Source: Rebecca billardiae RCC1528 (taxonomy: Eukaryota > Haptophyta). Taken from it: a DNA stretch of 64,000 nt. The notes beneath the pieces were generated by a model. The model did not search any database. It saw only the letters and a program-made list of their open reading frames with translations, and was not told the origin of the DNA. The stretch covers positions 868,001 through 932,000 of the forward strand of contig OZ251242.1 in NCBI GenBank assembly GCA_965240325.2, in the 5' to 3' direction. Every line of letters starts with the position of its first letter. Positions within the stretch are counted from its first letter, which is position 1. Position numbers and translations under genes: made by a program. Positions 1-10,168 of this stretch are shown piece after piece.

Positions 1-1650
1 CCGCGGCACACGCCGAGATCGGAGCTCGAGTACGAGCTGCCCCGACGGCGGCGGCACTCGGGGCCGGAGGCGGGCATGCGGCCCGGCGAGGCGCTGGACA
101 CGGCGGCGCGGCTCGGGCTGCGCGCGCCGGAGGACGACGCGTCGCCGCGCCGCGCCGCCCAAGCAGCGGCCATCGCCGACGCCGATCTTTACGCAGATCG
201 GCGCAGCGGCCATGTTCGGCTGCAGGCTCGGAAGCGGGTGCCGGCGCCGGGCAGCGTGGAGCGCGGCGGGCCCGTGGCGCTGCCGCCGCCGCCCAGCGCG
301 GGCGCCGGGGTGCGCTACGAGGAGCCCGTGCCCGCCGCGACGCCCGAGCGCCTCGTCCCTCGCTTTGACGAGGAGGCGCGATCGCTGCCCCGACCCCAGC
401 CGGAGACGGCTGGGCCCTACGCTGCCGAGCGTGACACTTTGCCGCCGCCACAGCCGCAGCCGCAGCAGCTGCAGCAGCCGCAGGAGCAGCCGCACGAGCA
501 GCAGCCGCAGCAGCAGCCGCAGCCGCAGCACTGGGACGCGCCTGGCGAGTTCTACGAGGAGGCGGGCTGGGCGCGTCCGCCACCGCCGCCGCTGCCGCCG
601 CCGCCGCCGCCGCGCGCGCGCGCAGTCTCTCCGGCGCGCGAGCGTTCAATCTCGCCGCGAGATCGCGAGCTGCGCGCGTTCGGAGTCCGGTTCAAGGGGG
701 AAGTCCGGGAGCCGGTGTCGCCGAGGGAGCCGGCGCTGCGCGGCGCGGTGTTCAAGGGGCGGCCGGCCGAGGCGGACGAGGCATGGCGCACCGCGGTGCA
801 GCGCCCGCCCGAGCGCCCGCCGCCATCGCGCTACCAGCAGCTGCTGTCGCCCGGCAGCGGCGGCGCGCACCGTCACGCCGCCGACAACGTCGGCGGCGTC
901 GGCGCTGGCGGCGGCGACGCGCTGGCGGGGTGGGCCGGGGTCGACGACGACTACGCCGGACTGACGTCGGAGGAGGTGCCGCGCGTCGCCTTCCCTCTTG
1001 GCTCCGACCCGCTCGCCGCGGGCAACGACGTCGTGCGCTACCGGTACTACTATGAGCACCCGGCGGCCGGCGCGACCAGCCCGCGGCGCGGCGGCCATGC
1101 GATGGCGGCGGAGGAGTGGCGAGGGAGCCCGCGCGCCGCGGGCGGCGTGAGCCCGCGGGGCGTCCGCGGCGGCGGCGGCGGAGATGGCGGCGGCGCGTGG
1201 ACACGCCAGTATGAGCAGCACTCCCAGTATGAACACCAGCAGCCGTCGCAGCAGCAGCAGCTGCGAGCCGCGTCGCCGCCGTGGCAGCGCGCCGCGTCGC
1301 CGCCGCCCGCGGTCGCGGTCACGCGCGCGTACACACCCTCGCCGCCGCACGCCGCCTCGCGCGAGCGCGGCGGCGGTGGGGGCTTCACGTATGCGTCGCC
1401 GCCGCCGCCAGCGAGCGCCGGCGGCCACGCCGCGCACGCGTCCGCCTCGGCCTCGGCCAGCCGGCTCGAGGCCGCGCGTGCGGCGTACAGGCACGCGGTG
1501 CGTGGCTCGCCGCGCGCCGCGGGCTCATCGGCGAGGCAGCCCGGCGGCCTCGGGCCCGGCGTGCGCGAGCACCAGCCGGGCGGCGGTCCCGCGTCCTCCC
1601 CATACAGGCTCGTGTGGAGCGACACCACGACCCCGAGCTATTGGCAGTAG
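1..1650 (+). CDS. 3' part of a low-complexity Pro/Gln/Gly/Arg-rich protein
   Basis: The frame is open from base 1 to a TAG at 1648-1650. The first ATG in the window is at 76 (524 codons from there), but nothing shows it is the true start, so the gene probably begins to the left. The protein is low complexity: a Gln-rich tract near residues 120-150, a poly-Pro run near 170-180, and many Ser-Pro-Arg and Ala-Ala-Ser-Pro-Pro motifs. Two related short segments with the core RFKGE and VFKGR flank an SPRE motif near residues 200-230. No catalytic domain, signal peptide or membrane segment is visible in this part. Such sequence is typical of disordered, phosphorylation-rich scaffold or cytoskeletal proteins, but I do not recognise the family. 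Overlapping frames on both strands are also open because of extreme GC content; this frame is preferred for its length, continuity and repeated motifs. Confidence 0.55.
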   Translation, partial: PRHTPRSELEYELPRRRRHSGPEAGMRPGEALDTAARLGLRAPEDDASPRRAAQAAAIADADLYADRRSGHVRLQARKRVPAPGSVERGGPVALPPPPSAGAGVRYEEPVPAATPERLVPRFDEEARSLPRPQPETAGPYAAERDTLPPPQPQPQQLQQPQEQPHEQQPQQQPQPQHWDAPGEFYEEAGWARPPPPPLPPPPPPRARAVSPARERSISPRDRELRAFGVRFKGEVREPVSPREPALRGAVFKGRPAEADEAWRTAVQRPPERPPPSRYQQLLSPGSGGAHRHAADNVGGVGAGGGDALAGWAGVDDDYAGLTSEEVPRVAFPLGSDPLAAGNDVVRYRYYYEHPAAGATSPRRGGHAMAAEEWRGSPRAAGGVSPRGVRGGGGGDGGGAWTRQYEQHSQYEHQQPSQQQQLRAASPPWQRAASPPPAVAVTRAYTPSPPHAASRERGGGGGFTYASPPPPASAGGHAAHASASASASRLEAARAAYRHAVRGSPRAAGSSARQPGGLGPGVREHQPGGGPASSPYRLVWSDTTTPSYWQ

Positions 1651-1706
1651 TAGTAGCACACGCCCACAGGCGGCAGTAGTAGTAGTAGCACACGCCCACG
1701 GGCGGG
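1645..1706. repeat. Two-copy tandem repeat at the end of the first gene
   Basis: A block of roughly 30 bp made of GTAGTAG followed by CACACGCCCAC and GGCGG occurs twice in tandem. It covers the stop codon of the preceding reading frame and the start of its 3' flank. Looks like simple replication slippage. Confidence 0.7.
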
Positions 1707-1930
1707 GGTGCGTGCAGTTATTATTTATATATATTCATTTTCGATATAATCAGCTATAGCATCATCATCACTCATCGGCATGGCCCGCGGTGCACTCGGG
1801 GCGGCCAGCGCGCAGCAGCGTGGAGCCTGCCCGCGGCCCGGGGGCCCTGACACTACGTTCATTAGTACGTACGTAGTCAAAAAGCGCCGAGATCGGAGGC
1901 GGATATTAATTACATTATTATTATTATTAT

Positions 1931-2145
1931 TATATGACCGCGTTCCGCGGTCCTTTTCCGTAGAACGAACGAATAGTTCAGGGCCCGCGGTGGCGGTGCA
2001 CCCTCCATCGCAGTCGTCTATTGACAGACCCGGAGTTGCATGCCCGTACAACTAGACTCCAGCGGCGCGCCGCCGCCCGCCGCGCCCGGGGCGCGGGCCC
2101 ATCGGCGCACTTCGCAGCCGCCGGCGCGGCGCCGATTGTGTACAG
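1931..2145 (+). repeat. Dispersed repeat X, copy I (left part of element)
   Basis: Begins with a short perfect palindrome (GACCGCG-TTC-CGCGGTC type) followed by CTTTTCCGTAGAACG, and later the block ACTCCAGCGGCGCGCCGCC through GCCGATTGTGTACAG. The same blocks in the same order occur at 51917-52138 with small indels. Non-coding as far as can be seen. Confidence 0.75.
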
Positions 2146-2158
2146 GCGGATGCGACGA

Positions 2159-2463
2159 GGCGTGATCGACGCATGAGCGCGACTCCACGTGCACGCCAGG
2201 CCACGCGAAGCTGACAGCCAGGGAGCACGGTGCGGGGCCGCGGATTCGTTCGGGCCGCCGCTGCTGACTGACCGCTGTCCCGCCGCGGGTCACCGCGCAC
2301 CGGCAGCGCCAGGATAGTTAGATGATTTGCACTGGTCCGAGTAGGGTTCGACCAGCGCCTGCGCGACGGCCGACAGGCGGGCGCGAGGCGTGATCGACGC
2401 ATGAGCGCAACTCGACGTGCACGCCAGGCCACGCGGAGCTGACAGCCCGAGGGAGCACGGTGC
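2159..2463 (+). repeat. Local direct duplication of about 75 bp
   Basis: The block starting GGCGTGATCGACGCATGAGC at about 2159-2233 recurs at about 2387-2463 with a handful of substitutions and a small indel. Both blocks end in GGGAGCACGGTGC. The two copies lie 228 bp apart inside the putative element. The rest of 2463-3311 shows no gene I can support. Confidence 0.75.
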
Positions 2464-3311
2464 CGAGGTCGGAGGTGCGACTGGGCACCAGTCACGGATC
2501 GTTCGCGCACGCCGCGCGTGCACGGGCTGACACACCTCGATCGATCAGGCTCGGCACGCGTTGCAGAGGCACAGCCAGCTCTGGGGACGTCACGCACCAC
2601 CGTCGCCCGCGCAGCTCGTCCTCCTCGTAGAGTACCGTTCAGTTCCGAGGCGTAGCCCTCGCTCAGAGTCGACCGTCGACGATGGACTCGGATCGTCGGC
2701 GCTCCCCGGAAAGGCATGGCAAGGGCGGCGCGTGGTGAAGTCGAAGACTCAGAGATCGATCAGTCCGGCATCAGGCGCCGCTGCCCCCGAGCTTGCGAGA
2801 GCCCGAATACAGGGCGGCTGCCGCGGCGCGGCCGGGGCGCCCCGGCGCCGACCGGCGCGCGGCCGCGCGCAGGCATCGACACGGGGCGGCGGGGGCGCGC
2901 GGAGTGAGCGGGGGCACGAACGCGATGTCGACGGCAGTCGGGACCCGCCGCAGCCGCGCGCTCCAGGCGCAACTCGCCGCGCGCACCTGCCCATCGCCGT
3001 CCTCACCCGTCGGTCGCTCGTCAGCTCGCCTCCTCTTACGCGGTCTCGCCGCAGCCGTGGCGTACAAAAGTCAAAACGCGGGCCCGCGCGCCCCGGCTCC
3101 CGCTTCCGGTGTCAGTCAGATCTAGTATTGATTGAGATTCGCCGAGGTTGGCCCATCGGCTACTGACCCTTGGCCTTGCCTCGTCGCGGCTCCTGATACA
3201 GACACGGCGCGATTGAATAGTTGATTCAACTGATTCAAGGGACGTACATGGTCACATCGGTTCGCGGCAATCTCTATCTAGATACGTCATCGCTCCTTGG
3301 ACGACCTTGCT

Positions 3312-3613
3312 GCAATCTCATTGGCCGGAAAAATCGCTTGTAACGGTTCGTTACGTTAGGGATCCTAAAGGGCGTGAAGTTTTTTGGACGGGCGTCACTC
3401 CACGCTTTACTATGAACTTGCCGTGGGCGCGACCTTTTTCGGCCGTGATGCGTGTTAGAGAGGGTCTCAAAATTCGAAACTCGGTCTCCTCCAGCCGTGA
3501 GCCATGAAAATCGTCCCCCGTCCCTTTTTTCTTGATCAAAGATCTTTTTGAAACGTGGTTAGGGCCCACGGAGCGGGCTCCACGCTGCGCGCTCCGCCCT
3601 GCACCGCGGGCCA
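3312..3613 (+). repeat. Dispersed repeat Y, copy I (right part of element)
   Basis: Aligns by eye to 53339-53640 over about 300 bp. Shared anchors are TGCAATCTCA/GGCAATCTCA, the GTAACG...CGTTACGTTA block, AAACTCGGTCTCC, CCCTTTTTTCTTGAT, AAACGTGGTT and the terminal CTCCACGCTGCGCGCTC block. The last 70 bp can fold on themselves (GGGCCC...GGGC stems). A degenerate inverted copy of the terminal part is present at 1781-1860. Confidence 0.75.
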
Positions 3614-3716
3614 TAATATATATATATATTGATCGAATAATAATAAATATGAAAAAGGGCGCCGGACGACAACGACGGCCGGAGCGAATAAAGCGATTTT
3701 GATGATGACGGTTGAA

Positions 3717-6655
3717 CGCTGCGTTCCTGAGCCCCAGCGCCAGAATTACGCGAGAATAAAGCCGCGGAATTGTTCACATACGAAGAATCGCATTTTCAGC
3801 GCACCCGCATCGGTTGGCGGTCTTCGATTGATGAGCGAACGAGCCCAAAGCCGTGCTATGCGGGCGAGGCAGATCGCGAGAGATTGCCACCGAGGGTTCA
3901 AGAGGCCAAGACGAGAGTGTTTTGTCGTGGCCGGTCGTCGGCGGGCGGCAGGGCTTCGAACGCAGCCCGGCCAGGCCAGGCCGCCAGAGAGTCTCTGCGA
4001 CATTGCTGGCGTGGCTGAGGAGCTCTCGCGCGGGTCCAGGGACATCAGCGCTCAGTGTCAGCCGCGTGCACACCTTCGTAGGTCCACATTGGGCGTCGCC
4101 CTTTGCTTGCACACGCGCGTGCGCACCTGGTACTCTTCTGCGGCTAATGCGCACTCCGCAATCATTGCTCCTGACGCTGATCGTGCAGGTGCGGGCGGGG
4201 GGGGCGAGCCTGCCAGCAGTCGGCGTGCGATGTACGGCGAGTCGCACGTTTCCTATTCGGCCCCGATAGCGGCCACTCGAGCTCTTTCCTCGCCGTCGGA
4301 CACTCTGTGCCCACGCGCCTACAGAGGTCACGGCCCAGATCCGCAGAAAGCTGCCGCCAGTTCACATCCTCACGTTGTGCCTTCGATCGGCTTGGCGTGC
4401 AGTGTCAACAAGCGGTGTGCAGTACTCGTAAGGTCACGCACCAGCTGCAAGCACACCTTCGGAGCCCCAGGCTGGCTCCGGGGGCTGCACGCGAGCGCAC
4501 GCAATGCCTGTACCGCCCGTACCGCCTTGGCCGGCGCCCGCGGCTCGACTCGCTGACTAACTCTGACAATCCAGTCGGCTCGACCGCTGCCAGTGCGCGG
4601 GCGCCCGTAATCTGCGACTCAGACTGGAGGCGTAGCCGGGTCAGCCGTCGGCGTGTTGCCGGCGCACGCCCGCCGGGCCCAGTCACTGCAACATTTACTA
4701 CGGAGCCTCGGTACGATAACGAATACCGGGCGCGGGGCTTTATAAGACTACTGCTCATCACTCGATACTGCGGACCGTCCGCACTATTCACTAACGGGCA
4801 CGCGGCTAAGGTTCCGTTGACCGTCTGTCCGTGCGCGCGCAGCTGATGCTGACACTTGACAGCATTGCCATATTATGCGCACGGCTGAATACTGATGAGG
4901 CAGCAGTCAGCACGCGCCCGCGGACCCAATAAGGTGAGTCACGCTATACGCGGCATGCTGCGCTAAATGCACGATGACGACTGTACCGTAGTGACGACCG
5001 TGTCTGTGATCGAATATCCTGACTCCGATGAACCGCACCACATGTGACATTCCAGCGGCGCCACCGGAGTCCGGCCGTCCTCCGCCTCCTCGGGCTCAGA
5101 CTCTGCGGCTCGCGGTGATGCATGACCGGGCGCGCACCGATGCGCTGCGCGCCCCGCGGTGCCGCCGCGGCGCTGAGACCGCCCACCGTCCATGTCTGGC
5201 GCTGCTTCGGAGTACGTATGATCGCAGGCGCATAGAGGGTAGGGCGCACGACTGTTCTCGGTAGCGCCGACGCTTCGCGCAGCCCGTCAGCCATGAAGCT
5301 GAGCGCGAGTCGGCGGCACGTTTGAGTCGATGAGCGCTGCCACGGCCCGCGGCGCGAGCGGGTCGCCCCGAGCCGGCAGAGCAGCACCGCCACTGGTCCA
5401 GAGGGCAGCGGCACTGAGCCGTCGTGCTATGTGACCCGGGGTCTTACCGTCTTAGGCCAGGCCTCGGCGTGGGCAGAGGCGGCCCAGGCCCTGTGGGCCG
5501 GCAGGCCCAGGCCCAGCGGCGAGCGAGTGTTGCTCGGAGCCGCGCCGTCCAGTGTCCGAGACAGCGCGTGGCCCGGTCAACGAGTGCGTCGTGACTGCGC
5601 CAGGCGCCGCGCCACGTCTGCGACACAGAGCCAAGCACTGCCACTGACGACTGCCGCCGTGCCGACGCATCCACACATCCAAGTCAGTAGGGCTTTGCCA
5701 TGCCGCACGTACAACGGTGCCCACAGATGAGGCGGGCCGCCAGACATGATGAGCGTGAGATCCTGTCTAATGCGGTAATGAGCCATGAGCATCGACGTGT
5801 GATGCAGCACGTCCGGTGGCGGGTAGCTGCGGCACGCGGCGGCGGCGGTCATGAGAAGTATGCTCGTTGCCACCGACCGCAATATCGCTGTAATCGCTGT
5901 GGCCCATCCTCTGCACTGCAGAGATGAAGAGCGACTGAGCAAGCCATGCCGACATGCCGCACCGTGCAGCTGCCGGGACGCGCGCGCTGTCACGAGGGCA
6001 CGCAGGCTGTCGAGAGCAGCGCGGTGGGCAGCATCGAAGACAACTTAAAGTGGGCCCGGGATGCCCACCTGAGTGGTGGCTGAACCTTCAAATCGCGCCC
6101 TTCGATCACCAACTTGTCGGCGGCGCTGGCAAGTTGTCGGGCCACGCGCGGCACGGATGATGAACGGCGCAGGCGTGGCAGGCAGAAACAACAGGAGCTG
6201 CCGGGACTGCGTCGGCCGCGCCTGCCCGCAGTCGTATCGAGCGAGGCTACGCGCACTCAAACATCCCCTAGTCCGTGCACGAGCGTTTGTTCGCCATCGA
6301 CCTCGTACTAGTGTGCCGGGGAGGCGTCGCCTGTCGCCACTCGTAGATCGTCCGCCGACGAAGGGTCTAGGAGCGTTGAGGGCCTGCAGGATCAACCGAT
6401 GGAGAGATGCTGCTGTGTATCCTCACAAAAGCGACGCTTCGGGGCAGATGTTCGAGAGATTATTCGATCAAGCGAAAGTCATAGGTTGCAATTTGGGCCC
6501 ACTACGGCGAGACTTACTCACGTCATTAACAGAAGGTTACCCGCTGCTCAACTTTCGGCCCCCTTCAGCGACGTCTCGACCAATGGCGCGCGTGGGATGA
6601 AAGAAAGGTTCTCTGATCTCGCGTAATTCTGGCGCTGCGGCTCAGGAACGCAGCG
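3717..6655. mobile_element. DNA transposon-like element with 39-bp terminal inverted repeats
   Basis: Bases 3717-3755 (starting CGCTGCGTTCCTGAGCC) and 6617-6655 are inverted copies of each other over 39 bp with a single mismatch. This is the signature of a DNA transposon of about 2.94 kb. The flanks share ACGGT (left ...GACGGTTGAA, right CTACGGTGAT...), which could be a decayed 8-9 bp target duplication as in hAT or Mutator-type elements, but it is not clean. No reading frame inside resembles a transposase. All frames are short and no domain is recognisable, so it is probably non-autonomous or heavily decayed. Confidence 0.7.
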
Positions 6656-6846
6656 CTACGGTGATGGCGGTGCAAGACGAGCAGGCGGGTGATACTATGA
6701 TGCGAGTTTCGTTCGTCGCTATATTATTTTTGAGCTAGGGCGGCCCCTATATTGTATGTACCGCGCCCATCATATATATCGATGACGACGAAAAAAGGGC
6801 GCGCGCCCGGCTGCGTCCGGCCCATCATTCATCAATCGATTCAGCT

Positions 6847-6937
6847 GCTCTCTCTCTCTCTGGCTTGCTCTGGCACTCTCTCTCTCTCTCTATGGACGCG
6901 GGCGTGGGATCAGATACCCCGTGGGTGAAGCAAGCAT

Positions 6938-7002
<65 letters not shown>
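6847..7002. repeat. (CT)n and (TA)n microsatellites
   Basis: Two short CT runs (about 6847-6891) are followed by about 31 uninterrupted TA units (6940-7002). Open frames across the TA run encode only alternating Ile-Tyr and are not genes. The interval 6656-6846 holds nothing recognisable apart from an AT-rich patch near 6770. Confidence 0.9.
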
Positions 7003-7003
<1 letters not shown>

Positions 7004-7075
7004 CAGTATGTGCACATATACATATATCCTTCTTGTATGCCAGAATACGATATATTATTACGAGTTTGCCGAGCG

Positions 7076-7544
7076 ACGTCCGTCGGCACGGTCGGCAAGT
7101 CGCACAGCGTGAGGCCAGCCGGCGCTGTCGGCGCTGCCGCCGTGTCGCTGGGAGGCGGCTCGCGCTGCACGGCTGTCGACCCATCCGGCGCGGCACAGCC
7201 GGTGCACGTTACGACGGCGACATGGCGCCACGCGCACAGCTCATCGTGAATGCCGTCGTCGTACTGCGTCCTCGCCGACGGCGGGCGACGCCACCTTCGT
7301 CGCGCGCTTGTACCCCGGCCGGCCGCACCGCACGCGGCACGACGCAGCGCTCGGACGCGAGCGCGCGCTGGAAGAGGCGGCACACGTTGTGCGCAACGTG
7401 CTCGTCGCCGCACGCGAGCTGCGCCCACGGCTAACTGCCAATACGATCGCCGCACAGCGCGCACGGCACATCGAAGACCGCTGACCGGGGACGCGGCGGC
7501 GGCGCCATCGTCCGCGAGCGAGCGTGATTGCGCGAGGGCTCCAA
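7076..7544 (-). pseudogene. 5' fragment of an RCC1/F-box family gene (array remnant)
   Basis: This stretch matches the first quarter of the intact family members that follow: the Cys-rich zinc motif region and the start of the F-box (LTLCDLPT). The match stops abruptly at about 7076, next to the TA microsatellite, so all RCC1 repeats are missing. The codon aligned with the family start ATG (7542-7544) is changed (CAAGTG where intact copies have CATGTC on the plus strand). Several small insertions and deletions break the frame, so it cannot encode the protein. Similarity to the 5' flank of other copies continues to about 7615. The neighbouring 7545-7821 is the 3' flank of the next gene. Confidence 0.85.
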
Positions 7545-7821
7545 GTGCAGTGGGCCGGAGCCAGCTCGAGTGGCGCGCGCGGTCGTTGTGATCACGACGA
7601 CGATGACCGTTGGCGGGGGAAAATCATACACTATGGGGGTAAGGCGTTCATCAGCGGCATGTGCTGTTGCCTGCTCGGACAGCCGGGACACCCGCGTATG
7701 CTCGCTGACATCACTACACGGCTCACGCGTCAGCATGCGCCGCCTGCGTCTCCATCGGCGGCTGCCACGAGCACGCGCCGGCCGGTGGCCACTTGGCCCA
7801 GCGCCAGCGCGCACCGAGTGC

Positions 7822-9654
7822 TTACGCACCCCGGCGCCGCAAGGGTGGCAGCTGCGCAATAAGCGCAGGAGAGGTGAGGTCGGCCATCCCGTCGTCAAAG
7901 CTCACACCGTGGCCGAGCGCTGCAGACTGCCTGCCACACGAGTACGCAACGCGATCCGACGTGATCCAAAGCGCCTGGCGGTACTCGAGAAAGCAGTCCA
8001 CCAGCTGGCCATGCGCTGGGGCGTGCACGCGCACCGGAAGCAGCTGATCTGCATAAGCTGGGCCGATGCCAAGCTGGCCGTGCTCGTTGGCGCCAAAGGT
8101 GTACACGCTGCCGTCCGCGCCGATCACCGCGCTGCACTCACTGCCCGCACTGGCGCGTACGATGCGCACGCCCTGCAGCGCCTCGATGCGCCTGGGCACG
8201 AGTGTGGCGGACTCGTCACCATGGCCAAGGCCACCGTAATCCCCAGGCCCAAACGAGTGCACACCGCCTGTGGCCTCTACCACCAGGCTGTGATAATCGC
8301 CAGCGCTCACGTGCACGGCGCGCACGCCCTCCAGCGCCTCGATGCGCTGCGGCGTAAGCAGAGGTTGTCCGTCGCCATGCCCGAGGCGGCCTGCTTCGCC
8401 GCCACCGCACGAGTACACCGCACCGCTCGTCGACAGCAGCAGCGTGTGCCCGTAACCAGCGGACATGCCGCCCACGCGCACACCGTCCAGCGCCTCGATG
8501 CGCACAGGCTCCAGCCGATTCGCAAAGTCGCCGTGGCCGAGCTGGCCGCACTCATTCCGTCCCCAGCTGTACACTCCGCCCGCTGCGGTGAGCGCGAGGC
8601 TGAAGTGTCCATTAGCGGCGATGCCCACGACGAGCCCCATGCTGCTCATGCCCAGCGCGGTGAAGACACGGCGCGTCTCTTTGTCGCCCAGGCCCAGCTG
8701 GCCGTAAGAATTCTCACCGCATGCGTACACGGCACCACAGTCGCTCAGCGCGAGCAGGTGTCGATAGCCAGCAGCCACCGCACGCATGCACACCGCCGAG
8801 AGCGATGCCACGCGCGTCGGCACGAGGACCGCTGCCGAGTCGCGCAGCTCCGGATGGCCCAGTGCGGCGGGCGCCCACAGCCCTGTCTCATCCTCCTCCT
8901 CACCGCACGTGTGCAGCCCGCCCGATCCATCCACGAACGCGCTGAAAGCCCCACCGACATCGGGCGCGCTGCCGCATACGGCCACGCACACGTGCTCATC
9001 TGCATGCTCCAGCACACGCTCGCGCGCGAACAGCTCCGCCCTCCACGAGCACGCGCCCGTGGGGAGAGCCGCCGGCAGCGCGCCCTCATGACCACGCTGC
9101 TGCGCGCGCTCGCGCAGCGCGTGCTCCACCGGCGAGCGTTCGCCGGGCGCGCCGCGGAAGAGGCGCGACGTGGCGTTGGCACTCGCCAGATCGTGCGCGC
9201 ACTCGAGCCAGCCGAGGATGCGCGAGACCACGTCCGTCGGCAGGTCGTACAGCGTGAGGCCAGCCGGCGCTGTCGGCGCTGCCGCCGTATCTCCGGGTGG
9301 TGGTTCGCGCTGCACGGTTGTCGACCCTTCCGGCGCGGCAGAGCCGGTGCACGTCGCCACATCGACATGCTGCCAAGAGCCGAGCTCGTGAATGCCGTCG
9401 AACTGCGTCCTCGCCGACGCCGCCTTCGTCACGCGCTTGCACCCCGGCCGGCCGCACCGCACGACGCAGCGCTCGGACGCGAGCGCGCGCTGGAAGAGGC
9501 ACACGTTGTGCGCGACGTGCTCGTCGCCACACGCGAGCTGCGCCCACGGCTGGCTGCCAATACGATCGCCGCACAGCGCGCACGGCACCTCGAAGACCGG
9601 GGACGCGGCGGCGGCGCCGTCGTCCGCGAGCGAGCGCTTGCGCGAGGGCTCCAT
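7822..9654 (-). CDS. RING-like / F-box / RCC1-repeat protein, copy A
   Basis: 610 codons from the ATG at 9654, the first in-frame ATG and the start shared by all family members (MEPSRKRS). Residues 25-72 form a Cys/His cluster (C25, C28, C42, H46, H49, C52, C63, C67, C72) that resembles a RING-type zinc site. Residues 132-170 match an F-box (LPTDVVSRILGWL). Residues 235-600 hold about seven RCC1 blades with the typical YSWG-x5-GQLGHGD and RIEAL signatures. F-box proteins recruit substrates to SCF ubiquitin ligases and RCC1 propellers bind proteins or chromatin, so a substrate-adaptor role in ubiquitylation is inferred; the target is unknown. No intron is apparent. It has the same 5' flank as copies C and D. 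Confidence 0.85.
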   Translation of the reverse strand: MEPSRKRSLADDGAAAASPVFEVPCALCGDRIGSQPWAQLACGDEHVAHNVCLFQRALASERCVVRCGRPGCKRVTKAASARTQFDGIHELGSWQHVDVATCTGSAAPEGSTTVQREPPPGDTAAAPTAPAGLTLYDLPTDVVSRILGWLECAHDLASANATSRLFRGAPGERSPVEHALRERAQQRGHEGALPAALPTGACSWRAELFARERVLEHADEHVCVAVCGSAPDVGGAFSAFVDGSGGLHTCGEEEDETGLWAPAALGHPELRDSAAVLVPTRVASLSAVCMRAVAAGYRHLLALSDCGAVYACGENSYGQLGLGDKETRRVFTALGMSSMGLVVGIAANGHFSLALTAAGGVYSWGRNECGQLGHGDFANRLEPVRIEALDGVRVGGMSAGYGHTLLLSTSGAVYSCGGGEAGRLGHGDGQPLLTPQRIEALEGVRAVHVSAGDYHSLVVEATGGVHSFGPGDYGGLGHGDESATLVPRRIEALQGVRIVRASAGSECSAVIGADGSVYTFGANEHGQLGIGPAYADQLLPVRVHAPAHGQLVDCFLEYRQALWITSDRVAYSCGRQSAALGHGVSFDDGMADLTSPALIAQLPPLRRRGA

Positions 9655-10168
9655 GTCGTCCGGAGCTCGATCCGTGTGGTCACGATGAGCAACCGTTGGG
9701 CGGAGGATTTCGTCGTCATCGATTGTACAGCGTCGCCCCCGATACTGTGTGTTCAAAACCAGTTTCCAGGTCTCTCTTCGGAGAGCGTGCGATGAAGGAT
9801 GGCGCGGCAACCTGCCACCGTGAGCCTTACGCACGTTAAAACAAATAAACTGTACAGGCCCATACTGTCGTGTACGACTGTATTGCGGCTGCGCGCTTGT
9901 TAGATACTCATACTACGGTATGGGGGTACTAAGAACTAAGACGTTCATCAAAGTTGTCCTGTGCTGTTGGCTGTTGCCTGCTCGGACAGCCGAAGGCACC
10001 CGCGTTTGCTCAATCACGTCAATACTGTCATACAGGGCTCACGAGTCACGTGCCGTCATGCGCCGCCTACGGCTCCATCCGACGTCCATCGGCGATTCGG
10101 CGGCTGCCACGAGCACGCGCCGGCCGGTTGCGACTTGGCCCTGCGTCACCGCGCACCGAGTGGCAGTG
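9655..10168. repeat. 514-bp array spacer, copy 1
   Basis: The interval between copies A and B is essentially the same 514 bp found at 14156-14669 and 16485-16998; I noticed only single-base differences (for example CGTCATGCG versus CGTCACGCG). It must contain the promoter of copy A and the 3' end signals of copy B. It is slightly AT-richer around AAAACAAATAAACTG (about 9838). No gene is present in it. Confidence 0.85.

Larger units (their letters stand above)
1781..3613. mobile_element. Putative non-autonomous element with inverted ends (copy I)
   Basis: The left end (from 1781, TGGCCCGCGGTGCA) is an imperfect inverted match to the right end (GCACCGCGGGCCA at 3601-3613). The similarity continues inwards through a GCGCGCAGC-GTGGAGC block on both sides. 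Within it, 1931-2145 and 3312-3613 are diverged matches, in the same order and orientation and at similar spacing, to 51917-52138 and 53339-53640. That is what two copies of one mobile element would look like. The interiors of the two loci do not resemble each other by eye. I see no convincing transposase or other reading frame inside this copy, and no clear target-site duplication. The superfamily is unknown. Confidence 0.5.

Noticed and set aside
6825-7464. Frames encoding long Ile-Tyr repeats
   Set aside because: They are translations of the (TA)n microsatellite joined to the broken RCC1 fragment.
7528-9795. Long plus-strand open frame (755 codons) opposite RCC1 copy A, and similar ones opposite copies C-E (for example 15072-16625)
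   Set aside because: They are mirror frames of the RCC1 genes: conservation, domain motifs and start codons all belong to the minus strand. High GC and codon bias keep the opposite frame free of stops.
9655-9834. 60-codon N-terminal extension of RCC1 copies A, C and D
   Set aside because: The extension begins with GTG, has no ATG, and is absent from copies B and E; the shared ATG (MEPSRK) is the credible start.
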